Shown here one piece after another: positions 1 to 8,000 of a stretch of 25,048 bases of DNA. Numbering within the stretch: position 1 is the first letter of the stretch; every line of letters begins with the position of its first letter. Source of the DNA: a virus. The position numbers and the translations under genes are program-made. The stretch is from positions 1-25,048 of the IMG/VR virus record IMGVR_UViG_3300044491_002959; one strand, given 5' to 3'. A model generated the notes under the pieces. The model saw only the letters and a program-made list of their open reading frames with translations. It made no database searches and was not told the DNA's origin.

Positions 1-847
1 ACTGCTGTAACTTTGTCCAATAATTGTACGATATTATTTTTTGAATGGGAACTTCAAAACCATTAAACATACGTTCAAACTGGGGTGGATAATAAAAACG
101 AGAATTATCTTGATCATAATAGTGACCGCCAGTCCAACAACATCTAAAAACTAAACCTTCTGGTGATATGTACCACTTACCCCAATCATCCCAGACACAG
201 TGTATTTTTCTCTCTGCTTGTTCATACTCTTTTGTCTTTTTCGAGTGAACAAACTTACCTGTTTTAGGGGCAAACACATCACGAGATGTTTTTACTGTAG
301 AAAAGGTTGTAAAACCTGAAGTTTTTGCAAGTTCTCTTGCTTTATCAACTTGGTGTTTGTTGTGTTCGAACACAATATATTTCCAATGCACTTGTGCTCG
401 ATTAGTTGCTATAACTGATTTTGCATTAGATAGCACTGTTTCAAACTCGGTGTTGATCCGGTATTTAGAGTGCGTATCCCACAAACCATCTAAATCAAAA
501 TTTATAATATCACGATTAGTTAAAATATTGCCTACATCAGTCCAGTACTCGTAATTATGAACTCCGCCATTTGTATGAATTAAAAGGCGAGTATCTTGAG
601 ACTTAATATAAGAGATAATTTCTCGAAACTGTTTATTCATAATAGAGTCGCCAAAGTTTCCGTTCAAAACTAACCATTCAAGATTTTGAAGAAGTTCTGG
701 ATTAAACAGTTGCTGAAATCGTTCTAATGAGATTGTATAACGTGCCTCGTTTAGGTTGACACGAAGAGGTTTCCAGCGATGACAGGCAGGACATTTAGCA
801 TTACAGCGAAAAGTGAGCTCTGTTGTAAGTTGTCTGATAGATCTCAT
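1..847 (-). CDS. Radical SAM enzyme with C-terminal cysteines, partial (3' end beyond window)
   Basis: The frame is open from an ATG at 847 to the window edge: 282 codons with no stop. Seen: a canonical CX3CX2C radical SAM cluster motif at C15, C19 and C22 (FRCNAKCPACHRW). Seen: a glycine motif N62-GNFG-D67 where most relatives have a GGEP-type SAM-binding motif. Seen: more cysteines at C217, C236 and C237 in the context CVWDDWG...GLVFRCCW, which looks like a SPASM/twitch auxiliary-cluster region. Known: radical SAM enzymes cleave S-adenosylmethionine at a 4Fe-4S cluster to start radical chemistry, and SPASM members often modify peptides. The start overlaps the stop of the preceding fibre gene (TAATG), so translation is probably coupled. 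The substrate is unknown. The end, and any further cysteines, lie outside the window. Confidence 0.85.
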   Translation of the reverse strand, partial: MRSIRQLTTELTFRCNAKCPACHRWKPLRVNLNEARYTISLERFQQLFNPELLQNLEWLVLNGNFGDSIMNKQFREIISYIKSQDTRLLIHTNGGVHNYEYWTDVGNILTNRDIINFDLDGLWDTHSKYRINTEFETVLSNAKSVIATNRAQVHWKYIVFEHNKHQVDKARELAKTSGFTTFSTVKTSRDVFAPKTGKFVHSKKTKEYEQAERKIHCVWDDWGKWYISPEGLVFRCCWTGGHYYDQDNSRFYYPPQFERMFNGFEVPIQKIISYNYWTKLQQ

Positions 848-2184
848 TATGGAGCAAGTGAAGTAATAGAAACAATAGTACCAGAGGGGATAGAAGCGTC
901 TACAAACTGTACGGTATCGTTAGAGTAGTTACCAACCCAGTCTAAAGTTGAGTGTTGGCGAATACCATCAAGAGTTACTACAAGAACGTTTGAATCATTA
1001 GCGCAGTCTTGTCCAATAAAGAACACATTTGAAGTACCTAGAGCTGTATTAACATTAGTGAAAGGTACTAATATAGTAGCTCCACCAGTTAGTGCTGCTA
1101 CGTTATCTTGAACTAAATCTGTATTTGCAATAACAGCTGTTACATTATCATTAGTTGTATTAAGATTAGCAGTAATTTGTGTGTAGCGAGCTTGAAGATT
1201 CACAGAAACTGATTCTGTATTTGAAGACACTGCGTCTACATTAGCATTTAGTCTAACATAGGTTACATAGTCATTAGCACGAAGTTCTACTCCTTGAGAA
1301 TATACAGCGTTAGCTTCCAACCCTCGTGAAGTAACATTAGTACTTTGAGTCGCATTAGCTGCAAAACGTACTACACCGTCTTCAAGAAAATACATTCCAG
1401 TATTAGACTGATCTGCATGACCAAAACCTACAAACTCTTCTGAATGAGTTGCATCGGAACCAAAAGAGTTAGCATGAACATCTACATATGCTATTGGGTA
1501 GTGAACAGTGTTATCACCAGGAGCATCAGTAAAAATAAAGTCAATATGATCGCCATATTGTGCAAAGCCAAAAAACACGTTTGCATTAGCACCACGGTTA
1601 ATCAAAATACCAGAGTCTGTTGGAAGTCCTACATCTACAGGAGTATTAGCTGCTAATAAGAGTGTGGGATCATTAACTGTTGCTGAAACAATTCCAAGAT
1701 CAACTTGTGCACCCACAACAATTAAATTGCCTTCAACTGTAAGAGTATCTTGCATAGTAACAGGACCTGTAAAAGGTACTGTTCCATCAATCACACCATT
1801 TAGATTAGAAGAAATGATATCAACGTTAGATTGAACCTGATCAATATTAAGAACATTAAGTGCAACATTATCTTGCACGGTATTCACATTTGCATAGATA
1901 GTGTTCACAGACGTAGTAAGAGTAGCTATATTACTAGTAGTGGTATTTACATTATCTTGTAAGATATCAACATTAGCTTGTGTCGCAACTACATTGTCTT
2001 GTACTATATCAACATTAGCATTTACACGAATTTCAACTGCAGCAGCATTACCTGATTCTTCAAATAGATCAGTGGTAAGCGCGCCTGCCTGAATATGACG
2101 AGCTTGAATGATGCTGTTTTGAAGTTTTTCAGATGTTACAACATTTGCGCTGATAACACCTGAAGTAATTCGTGTTAATGCCAT
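847..2184 (-). CDS. Tail fibre protein with repeated coiled-coil stretches
   Basis: 445 residues, starting at ATG 2184 behind AGGAG with a 5-nt spacer. It is almost free of cysteine and rich in Asn, Val, Thr and Ala. Residues about 50-135 carry imperfect repeats around NVDxVQDNV with roughly 14-residue spacing. A second set of the same kind lies at about 315-372. Between them is a beta-rich part (TVEGNLIVVG, then a stretch of short strands). The last 45 residues (VVTLDGIRQ...) resemble a small module also present in the M-like and J-like proteins of this window. Regular Asn/Val heptad-like repeats and a beta core suggest a trimeric fibre. The name rests on composition, repeats and position after J, not on a recognised family. 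The receptor is unknown. Its stop overlaps the start of the second radical SAM gene. Confidence 0.75.
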   Translation of the reverse strand: MALTRITSGVISANVVTSEKLQNSIIQARHIQAGALTTDLFEESGNAAAVEIRVNANVDIVQDNVVATQANVDILQDNVNTTTSNIATLTTSVNTIYANVNTVQDNVALNVLNIDQVQSNVDIISSNLNGVIDGTVPFTGPVTMQDTLTVEGNLIVVGAQVDLGIVSATVNDPTLLLAANTPVDVGLPTDSGILINRGANANVFFGFAQYGDHIDFIFTDAPGDNTVHYPIAYVDVHANSFGSDATHSEEFVGFGHADQSNTGMYFLEDGVVRFAANATQSTNVTSRGLEANAVYSQGVELRANDYVTYVRLNANVDAVSSNTESVSVNLQARYTQITANLNTTNDNVTAVIANTDLVQDNVAALTGGATILVPFTNVNTALGTSNVFFIGQDCANDSNVLVVTLDGIRQHSTLDWVGNYSNDTVQFVDASIPSGTIVSITSLAP

Positions 2185-2192
2185 TTATACTC

Positions 2193-2666
2193 CTAGTTGT
2201 CAGAATCTTCTTCAAGTTCTGCAAAAAATTCTGCCAAAAAGTCTTTCTGCTCAAGAGGCTTATCATTATCGATGTTTGATATCTCACCGTCTTCAAAAAA
2301 CTCTTTAATAAAGTCTTCTACTTGTTGATCAACTGATGGAGGTGCTAACAGTTCATCAAACTCTTCTTCAATGCATGCGCGATGAGCTAGAGCTTTTAAG
2401 TAATCAATAGTAGATTCATCAAGCGTGGTTGAGTCTTCGTAAATAGTTTTTGCCTCTGAAACTATTTTTTGATTTCTCTCTTCATAATATACACTAATTA
2501 CATCACCGCTTACCAGTTCTAAAATTTTAGGTTCTTGTTCTCCTATTAAATCAAGAGGAATTGCTCTTGTAATTTCTACAGAGTCTTTTCCATTAGCCAT
2601 ATCACGATAGCTAAAGAATGCTTGTTTTTGTTTATTCTCATCAATTTGTATTTTATAAAATATCAT
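2193..2666 (-). CDS. Small acidic protein of unknown function
   Basis: 157 residues from ATG 2666. The nearest purine-rich site (AGGA) is about 12 nt upstream, so the ribosome binding site is weak. The C-terminal half is strongly acidic, with two similar short helical stretches, DFIKEFFEDGE and DFLAEFFAELEE, separated by about 20 residues. It has a single cysteine and no signal peptide or membrane segment. I do not recognise the family. It sits between two fibre genes, so a fibre-assembly chaperone or an attachment adaptor is possible, since such chaperones are often small, acidic and encoded next to the fibre they fold. This is inference from position and charge only. The gene ends 8 nt before the next start. 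Confidence 0.7.
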   Translation of the reverse strand: MIFYKIQIDENKQKQAFFSYRDMANGKDSVEITRAIPLDLIGEQEPKILELVSGDVISVYYEERNQKIVSEAKTIYEDSTTLDESTIDYLKALAHRACIEEEFDELLAPPSVDQQVEDFIKEFFEDGEISNIDNDKPLEQKDFLAEFFAELEEDSDN

Positions 2667-2675
2667 TTTATATCT

Positions 2676-4169
2676 TTATCCTGTTCTAGTAAATTCACCA
2701 GTAAAACTGGTTAAATCAAATCCAGAGGTGGGTTCGCCTTTAGCATTTAGAGTAGCACCGTCTCCCCCAAAAGTTGAATAAACATCCCAGGGATCTCCAT
2801 CAAAGTTTGTTGTCTGTGTAACATCATGCCAAATCCAAACAGCTCCTGGAGCTCCAGAGTTGTTAGGTCCATCAGCCACCTGATCTCCACCACCAGAACC
2901 CCAACCATAGTCTGTAGGAACCCAAGCGTTTCCTTTTGCTCCTGAAACGTGTGGATATTCTGATGCCGTACCATCTACTCGACGAAGAGGAGAACCAGAG
3001 CCACTTGCCTGACCTGATAAACCACCGAGTGCCCCACCTTCCCACTCTAACACCTCATCAGCGCCTATATTAGCAGCTGACGCTGTCTGATCTCCGTTTA
3101 AAATTTCTCCAACAGCAGTTGAGTGATTTGCGAGGATCCATCGACCTCCGCCCCCTCCTCGTATTTTAAGATATAAATCAGTCGCAAGACTTGTTTTAAT
3201 TGCAGGACCACCTGTTCCGTCAAAATCATAACTTCCTGAGAGAGTAGAGCCTGCAGTAGCAACAACTTGAGTAGTACTATTGACCGCTGTTACTGTGTAA
3301 CTTTGGTTGAATGAAGCTGCTGATGAATTTGAAAGAGTAAATGTATCGTCAACAGATAATCCGTGAGTATCTTGAAAAGTAATAGTAGCTGATAAACTAA
3401 CGTAGGTAAATACGGTAACAAAATTACCAGTAGTAATAAAACCAGCATAAGCATGAGGCCCATGAGAAGCATCATTACGAGGTCCCCCAAAACCTCCTTG
3501 ATAGGCACCTATTGTTCCAGCAGCACTTATAACGTAAGATATGTTGGTTCCAATAGAAGCACGTTTCTTAAACTTAATAAAAGCTCCTGAGTTTCCACCG
3601 TCTGAACCCTCATTACCCCACCAGCCACTAGACCCACCTCCAGTTGCCATACCAATAACCACATTACCACCAATAGTAACAGGCCAAGTGCCTCTTTCAT
3701 TTACTCCTGTTAATATACGAGTATTAACAAGATCGTCACCACTTGTAACATTTTTTAAAGAACCATACTCATAGGTTAAATTAGCAGAGGTTCCGTAGGA
3801 AGATGCATAGTTTGGAATCAAAGCACCTGTGCCTGCTGAATAACCACTAACAGAAGCTCCATTTTGAAATGCGCCTCCAGAAATAGCGCCTCCTGTTATA
3901 TTACCACTACCCACAATCTGTAAATTAATTCCTGCTGTATTATCGTTTTCAATAGCTGTACTTCCATTACCCGCAATATTATAGGTGCTTGCATCTAGTT
4001 TAAGAAATTTATGAGTCGAGCTATGATCAACAATAATCGGAGTAGAGATGTCAGCGGTAACAGAAAGTAACTGAATAGGAAGTTTAAAACGTCCAGCTCC
4101 CGCTTTAGTAGATAAAGTGCCTCCTGTGCTAAAATTTGTTTTATTTAATCCTTTTGCTACTGTAAACAA
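2676..4169 (-). CDS. Glycine-rich tail fibre/adhesin-like protein
   Basis: 497 residues. The start is TTG 4169, placed behind a perfect AGGAG with 5-nt spacing. The next methionine in frame is near residue 175, so TTG is the only credible start. Residues 1-160 are beta-rich. From about 175 onward there are glycine-rich patches (ATGGGSSGWWG, GGFGGPR, RGGGGGRW, WGSGGGDQ) separated by ordinary sequence. Known: glycine-rich patches form polyglycine helices in some phage adhesins such as T-even gp38. Here the resemblance is compositional only. The middle (about 255-310: TITFQDTHGLSVDDTFTLSNSS) looks like a beta-sandwich insertion. It is probably a receptor-contact or fibre-shaft protein. No cysteine is present. 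Confidence 0.72.
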   Translation of the reverse strand: MFTVAKGLNKTNFSTGGTLSTKAGAGRFKLPIQLLSVTADISTPIIVDHSSTHKFLKLDASTYNIAGNGSTAIENDNTAGINLQIVGSGNITGGAISGGAFQNGASVSGYSAGTGALIPNYASSYGTSANLTYEYGSLKNVTSGDDLVNTRILTGVNERGTWPVTIGGNVVIGMATGGGSSGWWGNEGSDGGNSGAFIKFKKRASIGTNISYVISAAGTIGAYQGGFGGPRNDASHGPHAYAGFITTGNFVTVFTYVSLSATITFQDTHGLSVDDTFTLSNSSAASFNQSYTVTAVNSTTQVVATAGSTLSGSYDFDGTGGPAIKTSLATDLYLKIRGGGGGRWILANHSTAVGEILNGDQTASAANIGADEVLEWEGGALGGLSGQASGSGSPLRRVDGTASEYPHVSGAKGNAWVPTDYGWGSGGGDQVADGPNNSGAPGAVWIWHDVTQTTNFDGDPWDVYSTFGGDGATLNAKGEPTSGFDLTSFTGEFTRTG

Positions 4170-4174
4170 GTTTA

Positions 4175-4179
4175 CTCCT
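4175..4179 (-). promoter_or_regulatory. Ribosome binding site deciding a TTG start
   Basis: AGGAG on the minus strand, 5 nt before TTG 4169. It overlaps the TAG stop of the preceding fibre gene. It supports TTG as the start of the glycine-rich fibre gene, which has no in-frame ATG or GTG near its N-terminus. Confidence 0.8.
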
Positions 4180-5086
4180 ATGAGGTAACAGTTTCACTAA
4201 AGTACCAATATCCTGCATCAGCATCGTAAACTCCACTTGCAAGTTGAGCTGCTGATCCAAGAGAAATACCTTGTGACCCTGCTGACCATGAAATAGTCAT
4301 AGTACCGTTAGAACGAATATTTATAGTTTGTCCATCAAACTGACCGGTGCTAACAGTTAGTGTACCTGTTCCACCGTGTTTAACAAAATTGGCAATTGAA
4401 AGAGCATTGATAGATACTGTATTAGAATTTAAAATATTTTGAACATTTTGATAAATTTTTGCTTGAGTAACTGCTGCATCATTTATCTTGGCTGTTGTTA
4501 CAGCTGAATCATTAATCTTTACAGTTGTAACAGCTGAATCATTAATTTTAGCTGTTGTAACATTTAAATCTGTAATTTTAACTGTGGTAACACTATTGGT
4601 TCCAAGCATTGCAGAAGTTACAGACCCATTTGTTGGTGGAATACCGATATCTTTTACGCCTGTCATAGCTGCTGAATTATCTGTAATAAGATATAGTCGA
4701 GCATTAGCAGAAATGGCACCAGAGGATGACGGAGTTGCTACAAGTTCACCTATCTCATAAGATGCAATATTAGCAGCTAAAGCTTCAATTCCGTTCTCTA
4801 CTCTATTACCAATACCTACACGAGTAAAATTACCCCCAACAGGAGAAGATTTAACGTGAATAGAGTCTGAAATATAGAGTGCATTGGTTTTTGCACTTCT
4901 AAAAAGCATTCCATCTTGTTCACCTTGGTTTACGCCAGATGAAACAATATTTGTTGCAGCTGGTATAGCTGCTGATTTAAAATTAGTTAAAAGAGATCGT
5001 AGTGAATTGTTAATTTGACCTCTTGCAACGTTTAGTGATGTACCAGCTGTTGGTTCAATATAAGTATTTGAATCGACTAACGGCAT
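4178..5086 (-). CDS. Tail fibre protein with five 10-residue repeats
   Basis: 302 residues from ATG 5086, behind AGGAG with a 5-nt spacer. It starts directly after the stop of the J-like gene. Residues about 165-216 hold five tandem decapeptides of the form VTTAKINDSA (variants VTTVKITDLN, VTTVKINDSA, VTTAKINDAA, VTQAKIYQNV). Known: short AKI-type repeats with regular spacing are common in phage fibre shafts, where they form repeating strands or turns in a trimer. The N-terminal 80 residues may attach to the tip, since this is the first fibre gene after J. The C-terminal 80 residues (HGGTGTLTVSTGQFDGQTINIRSNG...) look like a beta-rich head. No cysteine is present. The fibre call is good; the exact role is inferred. 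Confidence 0.78.
   Translation of the reverse strand: MPLVDSNTYIEPTAGTSLNVARGQINNSLRSLLTNFKSAAIPAATNIVSSGVNQGEQDGMLFRSAKTNALYISDSIHVKSSPVGGNFTRVGIGNRVENGIEALAANIASYEIGELVATPSSSGAISANARLYLITDNSAAMTGVKDIGIPPTNGSVTSAMLGTNSVTTVKITDLNVTTAKINDSAVTTVKINDSAVTTAKINDAAVTQAKIYQNVQNILNSNTVSINALSIANFVKHGGTGTLTVSTGQFDGQTINIRSNGTMTISWSAGSQGISLGSAAQLASGVYDADAGYWYFSETVTS
4437..4589 (-). repeat. Five tandem 30-nt coding repeats
   Basis: Five imperfect units of 30 nt encode the decapeptide repeat of the fibre gene. The central units, built around a shared acagctgaatcattaatc core, are nearly identical in DNA, which would allow copy number to change by slippage or recombination. Boundaries are approximate. Confidence 0.7.
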
Positions 5087-8000
5087 TTAAACTCCTATGG
5101 CTGTAACTTGAACCTGAACAGCAGAAGCTGTCGGTACTAAAGCATTATTTTCTACGTCGTATAGCTTAAAACTAACACTAGTATTCGTACCAGCGGTGAC
5201 TAAAGCTGTTTGTGCAGTAGCAGTATCAATCGGCATGATATTGATTCTTGGTCTATTCAAGAAACCAAACGTAGAGTAATCAACTTCTGTAGGTTCTGCA
5301 TTATAAGTTACTGTAGTTTCAAAAATTGTTTGTTCTTTCTCTACTGTATACCTAAATTGATCTATTGTAAAGTCATATTCATCCTCCTGGGAGTTGTTTA
5401 CGACAAATTTTATTTGGAACTGCCTGAATGTTCTACTTCCAGCTTCGTAGGGTATGTATCCTTCATTAACTTCAGATCCAGTAAATGAGGCAAGATTTAC
5501 ATTTCCGTTGCTATAATAGAGGGTAGTATTATCAGAAGTAGTTGTTCTGATGAAGGTTTGTTGAGATAAAGCTCCTAGAGAACCAGCATAAGTTTCAGAA
5601 GCTCCAAAGTCGTTATACTGTTTTAGATTAACTAGATAATAAGAAGAACCAGCTACCGCTAAATTTGCATACACATTAGATCCTGTAGAATCACCGTTTG
5701 CATAAAAAGTCTCACCCAATGCAATAGCATTAGAATTAATGGTTCCAGCTATTAGAGCAAAAACGTTAGCATTTGATTCATCATTGACAAAGTTACCATG
5801 CATGTGAATTGCATACACATTCCCACTCGAACTACCACTCATACGTGTCATGTTATTTGCATCGTATCTAAAGTTTAACGGAGTGCTATTAGCAAAGCCA
5901 ATAATATGACCTATTCCTCCAAATGATGAGTCTACTAATACATTACCTGCAACAGGTCCTTCTTCTGTTGTGCTCTCAACAACATGCTCATGTTGATCAT
6001 TATAAGTAGTTTGAATAGCTTGTGTTGCAAGTAAGTCAATAGCAATTTGACCAGTAATAGTAGAACCAAAATCTCTAATTTGTGTAATGTAGGTACCTGA
6101 TCCATCAGCTAGAAGATCAGTAGGAGATCCTCCAATTGCAGAGAATCCTGTAGAGGTTCCGTTTGCATTATCAACTAAAGAAGAATCAAAAGGTGAATCA
6201 ATTGACGAATAAGATAAACCACCTGTATTAGAATTGGCAAATGAAGGAAAGTTTTCTTCGTCAGAGTTGCTATTAGTAATGTCAGAAAAATCGACTGGTG
6301 GAGAGTCTTCACTATACGCAGCAACAACTGTAGTACGTTTTGGTCGAGCAGTTGTAAGAGTAATTCCAACCACTCCTTCGCTAAAGTTACCGCTTGTATC
6401 ACGAGTTCTTACTAGATAAGTAAAGGTTCCAAAAATATCAATTGGAATTGATTTTCTATTAACACCTGCCGCGACAGTTACATAAGATGAACCTGCTAGA
6501 AAGTTTTCTAAAGTTGCACTATATATTCCCTGTATCCGTCTAATTACAACCTCTTTCAAATCTAAATCAACTAACTCTTGATTTTGACGTACATATTCCC
6601 AAAAAAGAGTTATCTGGTCTGTCTGCTGACCTCCTGTAAAGTTAAAAATATTACTAGGTGGTGCGGTTTTGCCTACAATTGATTTACTGATTGAAGAAGT
6701 AGACCCGCGTAAATTTTTATTTAGTGGTGTCACCCTAAAAGTTACAGAGTTAGTTTGAGAAGAAAGTCCTCTGTTTATACCATTTACTGTAAACCTAATC
6801 TTTCCATCATCGTCAACTCCTGTAGCCGGAACTTTTACAGTGTTAAAAGAGGTCAAGTCAGTACCGCCATCATCTGTTCCTACAGCATCTACACTATCAA
6901 GTTTATATGAAATTTCATAATCTGTTACTTCTTGAGAGTTAATATGATCAAATAAAACAGTTACTCGAACAGCTACACCAGAATTTTGTTCCCTGTATAA
7001 AGACTCTCGAACATCTAAATTATTTACTTTTTGGATAGGTAACGGACTAATAGTTATATTTTTTTCAACAAAAGGACTTGTTCTTTTAAATGGATTAATA
7101 TTTCTAGCCTTAACTGATACACGTCCTTGAGGTAAGTTTTTAATAGTAAGATCCTCATTTAAAAACACTCTATCATAGTCAGCATTAACTTGTAAATCAT
7201 ATACACCAGAGTTAGCTAATTTAAATGTTCCAGGATAAACTGTCTCATCATAGTCAAATGTACATGTATTTGCTAATACATTGTTAATAGTACCAACAGG
7301 ATTAGGAGAGACATTAACAAACGCAATAGAAGATAGATTACTTGTTGGCGAATCTGCAAATTGAATTCTGTATATTGAGTTAGTAGTCAGCTGAACATTA
7401 TATGTAGCTGATGTGGTATCGTAGCTAGTATTAACTACTGAAAATACATTCCCAGCTCCTGCTTGTAAGTTATCACCTACCTCAATAGCAGGAACTGTAT
7501 AATGATCAAGTTCTACTCTATATGTTATATCACTAGTTCCTACAGTATATTGTACATTATCTTTAAACGTAGAATTTTTATTTAAACTGAATTGTCCTGT
7601 CGATTGTTCAACACCATCAATATATAGCCTTACTTCACCAATATTACGTACTCTAACTGGTAAATCAATATATTCTGACTCACCAGCATTAACTGTTAAA
7701 TTGCCTTGTAAAGAAATTTGCCTCATAGAGCCGCTTACGTAAAATGAGTTATTTGCATAAAAACGAGAATCTAATAATTGATTAAGAGTAACATAAAAAG
7801 GTGCGGCTGGTAATACGTCAATTAGATTTAAAGCACCTGTTAGAGTATTCTCAATATCAATTGTATCACCTGATTTATTGTATGTAACTATGTTAGCAGA
7901 AACTGCGACTAAATCATTAGCATAAGCTACAAAATCTCTTGAGCTATTTACAGATGTTTTTTCTTTTAAAGGTACAGTGATTCTATCATCACCTTTAAGT

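Noticed and set aside
357-554. Plus-strand 65-codon frame
   Set aside because: It lies antisense to the second radical SAM gene, has no ribosome site and no recognisable motif. Other plus-strand frames in the window are likewise antisense shadows of the tail genes.
2190-2200. TATAAATG before the fibre start as a T4-like late promoter element
   Set aside because: It is the spacer between AGGAG and the ATG. No second promoter element is visible and the genes are packed as one transcript.
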